DNA of 64,000 nt from an uncultured Verrucomicrobiae bacterium (GTDB lineage Bacteria; Verrucomicrobiota; Verrucomicrobiia; Limisphaerales; UBA1100), in NCBI GenBank assembly GCA_937775205.1, contig CALKBX010000020.1, positions 1 through 64,000 of the forward strand, given 5' to 3'. The notes under the pieces are model-generated. The model was not told the DNA's origin. It saw only the letters and a program-made list of their open reading frames with translations, and did no database searches. This document shows positions 20,918-28,992 of this stretch, piece after piece; positions within the stretch are counted from its first letter, which is position 1, and the number at the start of each line of letters is the position of its first letter. A program made the position numbers and the translations under genes.

Positions 20918-22186
20918 ATGCGTTTCATAGCACTCTTTCTCGTCGTTTCATTTTCATTGTGCGCGGAAAACTGGCCGGGCTGGCGCGGGCCGCGCGGTGA
21001 TGGCACCAGCTTGGAAAAAAATATCCCTACCCGGTGGAGCACCACCGAAAACCTCGCGTGGAAAGTCGCCATCCCCGGTAAAGGCCACTCCTCACCGGTC
21101 ATCTGGGAAGACAAGGTATTACTCCTAACCTGTCTCCCTGAGAAGGAAGAGCGCGTTCTCCTATGCTTGGACCGCCGTAACGGCAAGACACTCTGGCAGA
21201 GCACCGTCCTCAAAACTCCATTGGAAACCCTGCACCGGCTCAATAGCCGCGCCTCCAGCACCCCGGTTACCGATGGCAAAATGATTTATGTGACAGCCAT
21301 GAAAGTGGACAACCGCAAGATCACTGCGCCCAATGTCGGAGGCGCGCGCCTGATTACCCCCGGCTCCTTCGTGGTGACTGCCTTTGATATGGCTGGACAA
21401 AAGAAATGGTCCCGCAACGTGGGTGGATTTATCAGTGCCCACGGCTTCAATGCCTGCCCGATTTTGTACCGGGACCTAGTCATTGTAAATGGAGATCATG
21501 ACGGCGAGGCCTATCTCGCGGCGTTAGATCAGAAAAGCGGCGAAATAAAATGGAAAGTGCCACGGGAAAACAAAACCCGCAGCTACTCTACCCCTATCAT
21601 CCGCACGATCGATAAACGCGAACAGATGATCCTTTGCGGCAGCAAATCAGTCGCTAGCTATGACCCGGCGAACGGTGAACGCCACTGGATTATTGACGGA
21701 CCCACCGAACAGTTTGTGGCGTCGATGGTCTACAACGGCAAATACGCCTTTGTCACCGGCGGCTTCCCTGAGCGCCACATCCTGGCCATCCGCCCCGAAG
21801 GACGCGGCAATATCACCAAGACACACATCGCCTGGCGGGTAAAAAAAGGCGCGTCCTATGTCCCTTCACCTGTTGTGCTGGGCCCGTATTTTGTAATTGT
21901 CGCCGATAACGGAATCGCCAGCTGCCTCAAGGCCGAGGACGGCACGCGCCTCTGGATGGAGCGATTGGGCGGCGGCCACAGTGCCTCGGCCATTACCGCC
22001 AATGGGCTGGCCTACTTTGTCTCCGACCGGGGTGTCACCACCGTGTTGCGACCCGGCGCTGAGTTTGAAGTGGTTGCCAAGAATGACCTGAAGGAACTGG
22101 TCTCCGGCAGTCCTGCCGTGAGCCAAGGCCAGATTTTCATTCGAGGTCAAAAGCACCTCTATTGCATCGGCAAGAAATCAAACTAA
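20918..22186 (+). CDS. PQQ-like beta-propeller repeat protein, secreted
   Basis: 422 residues. Signal peptide MRFIALFLVVSFSLCA, then WPGWRGPRGDGTS, a block seen in many verrucomicrobial and planctomycetal PQQ-propeller proteins. Repeated blades carry the A/G-x-D-x-x-x-G-x-x-x-W tryptophan-docking pattern (CLDRRNGKTLWQ; ALDQKSGEIKWK; LKAEDGTRLWME). No dehydrogenase residues (for example a vicinal Cys-Cys or catalytic Asp cluster) are apparent, so a BamB-like scaffold or binding role fits as well as an enzyme. It is divergent from purH with about 100 bp between them. Confidence 0.85.
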   Translation: MRFIALFLVVSFSLCAENWPGWRGPRGDGTSLEKNIPTRWSTTENLAWKVAIPGKGHSSPVIWEDKVLLLTCLPEKEERVLLCLDRRNGKTLWQSTVLKTPLETLHRLNSRASSTPVTDGKMIYVTAMKVDNRKITAPNVGGARLITPGSFVVTAFDMAGQKKWSRNVGGFISAHGFNACPILYRDLVIVNGDHDGEAYLAALDQKSGEIKWKVPRENKTRSYSTPIIRTIDKREQMILCGSKSVASYDPANGERHWIIDGPTEQFVASMVYNGKYAFVTGGFPERHILAIRPEGRGNITKTHIAWRVKKGASYVPSPVVLGPYFVIVADNGIASCLKAEDGTRLWMERLGGGHSASAITANGLAYFVSDRGVTTVLRPGAEFEVVAKNDLKELVSGSPAVSQGQIFIRGQKHLYCIGKKSN

Positions 22187-22239
22187 ATAAAGGAATTCAT
22201 CTCTCACCGGAAACAAGATGGAGCAAGTGCCGCTTTCGG

Positions 22240-23265
22240 CTACTCCGGTTTCCGACCGGCAATGAGGGCGTACTCGAGTTGAGTGGGGGTATGATGATCA
22301 GTGGGCGTGAGACCGGTAGCTGTCATCCAAGATTCGTATTCTGCGCGGCTGTAAAGGCGGCCCTTGGTGTGCTGAAAAAGCTGGGCGGAATAGTCCGTAG
22401 CGGGCAAGGAACCATCCATTGAATCGTTCAAATAAACATCGTGGATAAAAAGTTGACCATCCGGATGGAGCGCGGCAGCAAAGCGACGCATGAGATCGGC
22501 ACAGGTTCCTGTCGGCCAATCATGGAAAAGACTGCCGGCAAGGATGAGATCGGCCTCGGGAAGAGGATCCACCAGCATATCGGCAGGAAGAAAATCGATC
22601 CGGTCAACGACGTCGCCATACTCGGCAGAAAATTCTCGGGCAACTGCCAGTACCTCGGAGGTGTCAATCAGCGTTGCACGCGCGGCAGGATTGAGGCGAA
22701 GCCATTCGAAGGCAAAGAAGCCGGTACCGCAGGCAATATCAAGAAGATGCCCGGCAGACGGCATGGCCCTGGCAACCAGAGGGGAAAGCAGCCGGGCACG
22801 ACCCGCCAGCGCCAAGGTGAAACGTCGCGCAGCCTCGGGATCATCCATGGGCGAAGGAGCCGCATCGTCCTTGACGAATGAAATGCCGGTCTCACCCGGC
22901 AAACCGTCATGACGCAGGCGCTCAACCATCTCCAGCACGCCGGGATCATTTGCCTCACCTCCAATGTAATTGATGAGATTACAGGGCTCCCTTTCACAGA
23001 GATAACGACCGGCGTCGGTAACTACCACGCAATCAGCCTCGAGCGTAAGCAGACCCATTGCGCGTAGGGCCGGAAGAAGGACATTGGCTGGGCGCTCAGC
23101 CAACCCAAGTTCTGCCTGTAATGATTCAAGGGTGTGACTGCCATCCACCGCGTGTTCAAACACCTTCAGATGACATACGGCAGCACAGAGCAGACGGGTT
23201 GAATAAACACCACGCAAGGCGCGAGTGATAGAAACGGGGTCAATGACAGCATCTTGGCTGGTCAT
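22240..23265 (-). CDS. SAM-dependent O-methyltransferase with N-terminal dimerisation domain
   Basis: 341 residues. The first ~100 form a winged-helix dimerisation domain typical of the acetylserotonin/hydroxyneurosporene O-methyltransferase class (LESLQAELGLAERPANVLLPALRAMG). Motif I is HLLDIACGTGFFAFEW; then DFLPADMLVDPLPEADLIL and FHDWPTGTCADLMRRF, the usual 'LHDW' acid-base region. The small-molecule substrate is unknown. Its ATG overlaps the stop of the upstream DUF1080 gene (ATGA), so the two are translationally coupled. An odd neighbour for a DUF1080 protein. Confidence 0.85.
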   Translation of the reverse strand: MTSQDAVIDPVSITRALRGVYSTRLLCAAVCHLKVFEHAVDGSHTLESLQAELGLAERPANVLLPALRAMGLLTLEADCVVVTDAGRYLCEREPCNLINYIGGEANDPGVLEMVERLRHDGLPGETGISFVKDDAAPSPMDDPEAARRFTLALAGRARLLSPLVARAMPSAGHLLDIACGTGFFAFEWLRLNPAARATLIDTSEVLAVAREFSAEYGDVVDRIDFLPADMLVDPLPEADLILAGSLFHDWPTGTCADLMRRFAAALHPDGQLFIHDVYLNDSMDGSLPATDYSAQLFQHTKGRLYSRAEYESWMTATGLTPTDHHTPTQLEYALIAGRKPE

Positions 23266-23963
23266 TTTGCTGAGAGTTCACGGATCTTCAGGCTTCGGAA
23301 TTCGCACCGGTCGTTGTGATCGGTTAACAAAATGTGGCCGGTGACCTTTTTGCCGAAGCCCTCGAACTTCTTGAACTTGCTCTTGGCCACGCCCGCCAAC
23401 ACGCGCTCGCTGCCCAGCGTGTAGCTCAGCACCTTCTCGCCATTGAGCCAATGCTCCACCTTTTGGCCAGCCACCTTGATGCGCGACTGATTCCATTTAT
23501 TGATGCGCACCGGCTCGGCCAGCTTTACCGCGCGCGGCAACACCGCGTAGAACGTTGCGGTTAGGCTCAACGGCTGCTTCAGCCAGAAGCTGTCATCAAT
23601 CATCTGGTACTCGTGACCAATAGCGCCGCGCTTCTCGAGCACCATGTACTTGACGCCGTTGTTGCCCTTGGCGCCAACCTTCCACTCCCACGTAAACTCG
23701 TAATCCGTCCACGTCCGCCGCGTGAGGAGGTTGCCAGCTTTCTTGCCCTGCAGTTTCACAAGCACCCCTTTCTCAATTGCCCAACCCTCGCCGGTCACAT
23801 TTTTCTGGCCAAGGTTGCGCCAGTGCTTGTTGATGTTTTTGCCGTCAAAAAGAAGCTGCCAACCGGCCTTTTGCTCGGCCTCGGTCAGCGAGTTGAGTTC
23901 ACCGGCAAACAAGCCGGGCACGGAGAAGGAAAGGGCCACAAAAAAAAGCCGCATGGATGTCAT
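23262..23963 (-). CDS. DUF1080 (3-keto-disaccharide hydrolase-type) protein, copy A
   Basis: Two close ATGs (23963 and 23954) precede the signal peptide RLFFVALSFSVPGLFAG; the frame extends upstream without family similarity. About 233 residues. DUF1080 proteins have a concanavalin-like jelly-roll fold; some members hydrolyse 3-keto-glycosides. Seen: WQLLFDGKNINKHWRNLG, YEFTWEWKVGAKGNNGVKYMV, GHEYQMIDD, and a C-terminal HILLTDHNDRCEFRSLKI. Gene order on the minus strand is cytochrome, DUF1080 copy B, this gene, methyltransferase. Both start codons lie inside a perfect inverted repeat that looks like a terminator (see 23944-23972). Confidence 0.8.
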   Translation of the reverse strand: MTSMRLFFVALSFSVPGLFAGELNSLTEAEQKAGWQLLFDGKNINKHWRNLGQKNVTGEGWAIEKGVLVKLQGKKAGNLLTRRTWTDYEFTWEWKVGAKGNNGVKYMVLEKRGAIGHEYQMIDDSFWLKQPLSLTATFYAVLPRAVKLAEPVRINKWNQSRIKVAGQKVEHWLNGEKVLSYTLGSERVLAGVAKSKFKKFEGFGKKVTGHILLTDHNDRCEFRSLKIRELSAK

Positions 23964-23972
23964 GCGGCTTTT
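23944..23972 (-). promoter_or_regulatory. Terminator-like hairpin spanning the start codons of DUF1080 copy A
   Basis: Perfect 12-bp inverted repeat AAAAGCCGCATG (23944-23955) and CATGCGGCTTTT (23961-23972) with the 5-base loop GATGT. In the minus-strand transcript the stem is followed by eight U (plus-strand A8 at 23940-23947, partly in the stem). The two candidate ATGs are the CAT triplets at 23961-23963 and 23952-23954, one in each arm, and the U-run encodes the Leu-Phe-Phe of the signal peptide. It could act as an attenuator, or as a terminator for copy B whose read-through yields copy A. Confidence 0.6.
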
Positions 23973-24001
23973 GTAAATGGTCTTTGAGGTTTGCGCAAGT
24001 T

Positions 24002-24694
24002 CTACAGCTTTCGCACACGAATAGCCCGGTACCAGACCTCTTCGCCGTGATGCTGGATAACGATATGACCCTGCGGTTGCTCCATGAAACCTTCCCATGT
24101 CTTGAATTTGCTCTTCTGGATGTGTGCCTTGATCTCGTCACTGCCCCAAGTGTACTCGACAATCTTCGCGCCATTGAGCCAGTGCTGCACGTTGTTTTTC
24201 TTAAACACAATGCGCACCTTATTCCATTCGCCAGCCTTGTTGTAAGGCTTGTCCTTCATCCCTTTACCAATGAGTTCGTAGAGTGAGCCTGCCGTGCGCA
24301 GGGGAAAGCGGATTTTTCCATCTGGATGCCGCTCATCATCCAGTACTTGAAGCTCCGGCCCCGTGACATAAGCCGGCTTTTTCTGTTCCAACACGCGGTA
24401 CATAATACCGCTGTTGCCCCCAGGGGAGACCTTCCATTCGCATTCAAATTCGAAATCAGTAAAGCTCATGTCCGTCGCGAGGTCACGCGGCTTGCCGCCT
24501 TTGCCACGAGGAATGGTTTTTATGGTGCCATTCTCCACCTTCCATCCGTCATCAGGGAATCCCTTCTGGCCGTAACCACGAAGACCCGTAACTGTTTTTC
24601 CATCGAACAGTGTGATCCATTTGCCCGCGCCTTGCGCCGAGAGATTCAACGCCAGAAACAGGGCGCCCGCCAGAAGTGCATTTGTCTTTTTCAT
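24002..24694 (-). CDS. DUF1080 (3-keto-disaccharide hydrolase-type) protein, copy B
   Basis: 230 residues; signal peptide MKKTNALLAGALFLALNLSAQGA. Jelly-roll family landmarks: WITLFDGKTVTGLRGYG, FEFECEWKVSPGGNSGIMYRV, GPELQVLDDERHPDG, YNKAGEWNKVRIVFKKNNVQ, HWLNGAKIVEY and QGHIVIQHHGEEVWYRAIRV. This is the classic DUF1080 layout, closer to the family core than copy A. Exported to the periplasm. It starts 12 bp after the cytochrome stop and ends about 40 bp before copy A. Confidence 0.88.
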   Translation of the reverse strand: MKKTNALLAGALFLALNLSAQGAGKWITLFDGKTVTGLRGYGQKGFPDDGWKVENGTIKTIPRGKGGKPRDLATDMSFTDFEFECEWKVSPGGNSGIMYRVLEQKKPAYVTGPELQVLDDERHPDGKIRFPLRTAGSLYELIGKGMKDKPYNKAGEWNKVRIVFKKNNVQHWLNGAKIVEYTWGSDEIKAHIQKSKFKTWEGFMEQPQGHIVIQHHGEEVWYRAIRVRKL

Positions 24695-24706
24695 TTAAAA
24701 ATTGGG

Positions 24707-26649
24707 CTACTGCATCACGGGGATTTTCATTTTATTGCCTAGCAAAAGGTACTGGCGAATCGCCTCGATTTGTTTCTTGGCGTCGCCCTCCAGCACATCG
24801 ACGAGCACGCTGCGGGCGTCTTTGTCGAAGTAAGTCGGCATACGAGTTTGCGGATCCACTCGCAAAGGGTCGAGCATCCAGCGCAGGAAAAACTCCGGCT
24901 GCAGCCGCGCGCCCACTTGGGCGAAGTTGATGCCTTGCGCTTCGAAGACCTGCAGCGGCTCGCGATTTTTCACGCCGTGACAGGCGATGCAGGAAAAGCC
25001 GCCGTCCACGCCCACAAGTTGCCGGCCCACCTCGGCGAGCTTAGCATTCACCGCCGCCGGTTCCGGCACAGTTCGGGGCGCGTACCCGTGCGCTTGGGCG
25101 AGGCCTTGCGCCAGCGGCTTGGCGCGCGCGGGGAAGGCGGGCATGCGATGGGGCAACCACGGGCGCGGGCGCGGCTTGATGTAGCCCGCGAGCAGCAACT
25201 GCATCCACTCGGGCCGGAGCTTGAGGCCGATGAGATCGAGCTTGGCGAAGCCATCGAGTTCGCCGTGGCAGGCGTTGCAATTGAGCACGCGGATTTGGCG
25301 CCGGGCAAACTCGGCGGGCTCATGGCGCTGGAGCGACTGGCGGTCGGTGGCGGCAAAGGCGCGCAGCGCGGCGCGTTGGGCGGGGGCGAAACCGAAGTGC
25401 GGCGACTTTCCATCGGCTCGTCGGCGAGGCAACCGCTCCTTCCATTTGTCGACAGTCAACGCGCTGAGCTTGGGTGCGGTGAATTTATTTTCGCCCTTGT
25501 GATTATGGCAATTGATGCAGCCGAGGGTGGTAATAATTTTTTGCCGTGCGCGATGGCGGCGATGTCTTCATCGATCTTCGGCTCGGCGTGGGCCGGGGCC
25601 TTGACGCGCAGCCATTGAGAAATATCCCACGCCTCCTTGGCGGTGAGGGCAAACTTCGGCATTCGCGTCCACGCATAATGAGTGTCCGGCGCGCGCAGAA
25701 AATCGACCAGCTCGCCCTCGGGAAATTTTCGGTTCACGTGATTGAGGGAAAGTTTGCCGTCCACCGCCGCCGCGCCGGGGAGCGTGTGGCAACCGGCGCA
25801 GTTGAGTTGACTCACCAATTCCTCGCCCGCTTCGAGGTCGGGTTTCGGATATTCCACCGCCGGGTTGGGTGGGCCCTTGAGGGTTTCCAAATACGCGGCA
25901 ATGGCGGCGGCATCGGCGGGGGCGGTCTCGCCGTGCAAGAGCTTGGGCATGCGCGCGGTTTTGCGTTGGGCTTTGGGATCGAGAATCCATTCGGCCATCC
26001 AATCGCGATGCCGTCGATCGCCGATGGCCGCAAAGCCGGGGCCGCTCATAGCCAGTTCCGGAATGCCCGCGCCTTCGCTGGCGTGACAGCGTTGGCAGCT
26101 GTATTCGATGAAAATTTCGCGGCCGTTTTCCACGAGACTCGCCCGCGCGAGCGGCGCGCCGGGCAGATGCGTGAGCTGGCCGCTACGGATGGGTTCGTGC
26201 GGAAGCGGTTTGTCGGGCCGTTCACTCCAGAAAATCCGCAACTGCGCATCACCCTTGCCGGGGCTGGCATAGGTGACCTTGATGGCGTTGGCACCTTTGT
26301 TGAGCCGCACGGTTTTAATTTTAGCTTCGGCCCCGCCGCCGATACCTTTGAGATCGAGCAATACGGCGTTGTTAACCTCGAGCTTCACACCGCCTTTGCC
26401 AGTAGCGTGAAAAGAATAATCACCGCGCAAATCGATGTTCACAAACCCCTCGAAAGTGGCCGTGAACTGTCCCGCGGGCGCAAAAGGCGAAGGCGATTGG
26501 CCGGCGGGCACGTACAGCCAAAGATTCGGCACCACCGTCGCCACCGTCGCCTCGCCCACCCGCCAAGTGAGCGCCAAGCCCGGCTGCGGCTCCGCGGCGG
26601 GCGAATAATTCGCCGCGGCGACCAAGAAAATAAGGGCAAATTTTCGCAT
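24707..26649 (-). pseudogene. PA14-like multihaem (five CxxCH) cytochrome c, frameshifted at haem 3
   Basis: The ATG at 26649 starts a signal peptide (MRKFALIFLVAAANYSPAAE). A PA14-like beta domain occupies about residues 25-145 and is followed by c-type haem sites CQRCH (residues 185-189) and CAGCH (284-288). The frame then runs into nonsense after HGKK, where the plus strand has T6 at 25537-25542. Adding one base there restores IITTLGCINCHNHKGENKF, a third haem site, joined to the downstream frame (TVDKWKERL...) with CNACH and CIACH and the final Met-ligand-style RMPTYF. So one base is missing in the A6 of the coding strand. Periplasmic electron transfer is the family role; Met ligands TRMPKF and ARMPKL are visible. 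Confidence 0.8.
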
Positions 26650-26721
26650 GAAACAGCGTGGAGGAGTGATAACGGATGAAGCGGCCGGAGGCAATAAAAT
26701 CCAATGAAGCCTTGAGATTTC

Positions 26722-26750
26722 TTGACGCTTCATTGCCGCGCCTCTACTTT
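26722..26750 (+). promoter_or_regulatory. Probable promoter of tig
   Basis: TTGACG (26722-26727), 17-bp spacer, TACTTT (26745-26750). Transcription would begin near 26757, about 20 nt before the GTG at 26778. It lies downstream of the earliest open-frame ATG (26676), which argues that the GTG is the true start. Confidence 0.5.
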
Positions 26751-26777
26751 GAGCGCCCCCCCAAATTGGGATTTATC

Positions 26778-28151
26778 GTGAATGTAAAAGTTGAAATAAT
26801 CGAACTGGCGCCGTGCAAGAAGCAGCTGCGCTTTGAACTACCGGCGGAAGACGTGGACGCTGCGTTTGCGAAAGTGACGAGCACGTTTCGCAAACAGGCC
26901 AATCTGCCGGGCTATCGCAAGGGCAAAGCACCGGAGGCCAAAGTGGCGGCACAGTTTGCCGACAAAATTCAGGATCAAGTGCGCGAGCAGTTGCTCAATG
27001 ACTGCTATCGCAAAGGGTTGGAGGATAACAAAATCCGTCCGCTGCTGCAGCCGGAGGTGGAGGAGGTCAACTTCAAACGCGGTGAGGCGTTGAATTTTTT
27101 GGCCACGGTGGAAACCGCGCCAGATTTTGAAATGCCTGAGTACAAAGGATTGCCCGCCAAGAAACCGAAGCTGGAAGTCGCCGACGCCGACGTGGACAAC
27201 GCGCTGAACAAACTCCGCGAAGGCCGCGCGGAATACAAGGAACAGGAGCGCGGCACGCAAGCAGGCGATTATGTGGTGGTGAGCTTCACCGGCACCAGCG
27301 ACGGCAAGCCGCTCACGGATTTCTCGCCCACCGCGCGCGGGATGACCAAGCAGGAAAATTTTCCGCTGCACGTGCACGCCGATGAGCACGATCATTTTAT
27401 TCCCGGCTTCACCAAACAACTCATCGGCGCCAAGCCCGGCGAGGAACGCACGGTGACGGTCACCATCCCCGACGAGTTTCCCAGCCAACCGAAGTTGCAG
27501 GGGCTAAACGTGATTTACGAAGTGAAGGTGATGCAGGTGAAAGAAAAGGTGCTGCCCGAATTGACTGATGAGTTTGCCAAAAGCTGGGAAGCGGAGAGCG
27601 TAGAAAAATTGCGCGAAGGCGTGCGGGACGATCTGAAATCCAATCAAGAAGGCGAGGCGATGCGCGTGGTGCGCGCGCAGGTGCACGAGGAGCTAATGAA
27701 AAAAGTGAGCTTCGCCGTGCCCGAACCCGTGCAACAAAACGAGCTGCGCATCGTGGTGGAAAGCATGGTACGCACGCGCCGCGCCGGTGGAGCATCGGAG
27801 GAAGATATTGAGAAAGCCAAAGAGCAAATCACCGCCGAGGCCAACCCCATCGCCATGGATCGCGCGCGTTGGTTTTTCATACACCCTCTCATTGCCGAGA
27901 CGGAAAAGGTGGAGGTCAGCCGCGAGGAAGTGCTGCGCGTCATCGCGATGCAAGCCCAGCAAATGGGCAAAGATCCCCAGCAACACGTGAAAGAACTGGC
28001 CGACAACAATCAGATCAGCGCCATCCAAAACCAAATCCGCGAGCAAAAAGTCATCGAGCTCATCGCCGAACACGCCGAGATCGAACTGGTCGACCCACCC
28101 GAGCCGGACCCCGCCGAGCACGATCACGACCATGGTCACTCACACGGATGA
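26778..28151 (+). CDS. tig: Trigger factor (ribosome-associated chaperone/PPIase) with His-rich tail
   Basis: Start set at GTG 26778 (then NVKVEIIELAPCKKQL), matching the family's N-terminus; 457 residues. Domain order: ribosome-binding domain (about 1-110, with the NLPGYRKGKAPEAKV signature loop), FKBP-type PPIase domain (about 150-245, GDYVVVSFTGTSDGKPL), and the helical C-terminal chaperone domain. The FKBP-domain insertion HVHADEHDHFIPG is His/Asp-rich, and the last residues are EHDHDHGHSHG, a possible metal-binding tail like that of SlyD. No clpP or clpX follows, although that is common elsewhere. Confidence 0.93.
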   Translation: MNVKVEIIELAPCKKQLRFELPAEDVDAAFAKVTSTFRKQANLPGYRKGKAPEAKVAAQFADKIQDQVREQLLNDCYRKGLEDNKIRPLLQPEVEEVNFKRGEALNFLATVETAPDFEMPEYKGLPAKKPKLEVADADVDNALNKLREGRAEYKEQERGTQAGDYVVVSFTGTSDGKPLTDFSPTARGMTKQENFPLHVHADEHDHFIPGFTKQLIGAKPGEERTVTVTIPDEFPSQPKLQGLNVIYEVKVMQVKEKVLPELTDEFAKSWEAESVEKLREGVRDDLKSNQEGEAMRVVRAQVHEELMKKVSFAVPEPVQQNELRIVVESMVRTRRAGGASEEDIEKAKEQITAEANPIAMDRARWFFIHPLIAETEKVEVSREEVLRVIAMQAQQMGKDPQQHVKELADNNQISAIQNQIREQKVIELIAEHAEIELVDPPEPDPAEHDHDHGHSHG

Positions 28152-28175
28152 CACAGGAAATTTCAGAATCGTGCA

Positions 28176-28203
28176 TTGACGCCCACGCGCAACCCCCTAT
28201 CCT
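28176..28203 (+). promoter_or_regulatory. Probable promoter of the Gly-rich lipoprotein gene, near-leaderless
   Basis: TTGACG (28176-28181), 16-bp spacer, TATCCT (28198-28203). The ATG is at 28211, only 7 bp after the -10 box, so transcription should begin at or next to the start codon. No ribosome-binding site is visible. Confidence 0.5.
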
Positions 28204-28210
28204 TTTGCCT

Positions 28211-28938
28211 ATGAAACCCACACTACTGCACGCCCTATTTCCTACGTTACTGTTGAGCTTGCTGCTCAGCGCGGGCTGTAAAAAAGACAAAGAAGCCGAC
28301 GCTGAAGAAGACGATGGCAAACAATCCACCGCCTCCGAAGGCGGTGGTGATCCCGGCGGCGGTGGTGGGACCGGAGGAATGGGACCGGGTGGTGGTGGTC
28401 CTGGAGGAATGGGACCGGGTGGTGGTGGTCCTGGAGGAATGGAACCGGGTGGTGGTGGTCCTGGAGGAATGGGACCGGGTGGAGGCCAACAACCTGTGAG
28501 GCTCGACCCCAATCAACCTCAGGCTCCGCAAATGATTTGGACTGTGAACACCGGTCGCCGCCAATCTCCAGGCTTGGATATTCGCACAATCTATTTGGGT
28601 AAACCCGCCAGCACAATTCAGCAGGCTTTTGGAAGCCCGACGGATGCAAAGTTGGTGGGTACCAACGGAGTATGGACTTATCCCGGAATGAAAATTCGTG
28701 ACGCCCAAGGAAAGACCTACAATGCCGTAAGATTTACCATCCAACCCGTCCCCAACGGCGGCGGAAAAGTAATCGCGATTGATGTAATCCCCGGCGCAAT
28801 TGCCGGAGCTGTGGGGGGCGGTGGCCCCGGCGGCGGTGGCCCTGTGGATTTCCGGGTGGAGGTCCGGGCGGCGGTCCGGGCGGCTGGTGGGCCGGGTGCG
28901 GCCCCGGCGAGCAAAAGGGTGGACCGAGCGCACCATAA
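28211..28938 (+). CDS. Gly/Pro-rich lipoprotein with 10-residue tandem repeats (frameshift near the 3' end)
   Basis: MKPTLLHALFPTLLLSLLLSAGC is a lipoprotein signal. It is followed by acidic residues and then in-frame repeats of GGMGPGGGGP encoded by 30-bp units. A folded part follows (MIWTVNTGRRQSPGLDIRTI ... GVWTYPGMKIRDAQGKTYNA), resembling SmpA/OmlA-like or BamE-type two-strand domains. At about 28843 one G appears lost (CCTGTGG for CCTGGTGG). Restoring it gives GGFPGGGPGGGPGGWW... and a TAA at 28936-28938, directly before a terminator. In the raw frame the protein instead runs on to 29089, through the terminator and into the opposite gene, which is implausible. Confidence 0.65.
28373..28482 (+). 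repeat. 30-bp tandem repeat, about 3.7 copies
   Basis: Unit GGAGGAATGGGACCGGGT plus GGTGGTGGTCCT. Copies start at 28373, 28403, 28433 and 28463 (partial). Copies 1 and 2 are identical; copy 3 has one G-to-A change (GGAACC). Because the unit is a multiple of three, copy-number change would lengthen or shorten the lipoprotein without breaking the frame. Confidence 0.9.
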
Positions 28939-28961
28939 CCTTTCCAAAAATAAAAATTCAC

Positions 28962-28986
28962 GCGCGGCGAGTGCCGCGCTTTTTTT
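28962..28986 (+). terminator. Intrinsic terminator after the Gly-rich lipoprotein gene
   Basis: GCGCGGC (28962-28968), loop GAGT, GCCGCGC (28973-28979), then seven T (28980-28986). A strong stem and T-run, 24 bp after the inferred TAA and just before the convergent DAHP synthase stop at 28993. Confidence 0.85.
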
Positions 28987-28992
28987 GTGCCG

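Noticed and set aside
25537..25542. Programmed -1 frameshift at A6 in the cytochrome
   Set aside because: The P-site tRNA would mispair after slipping (CAA for AAA) and no stimulatory stem or upstream ribosome site was seen; a missing base is simpler.
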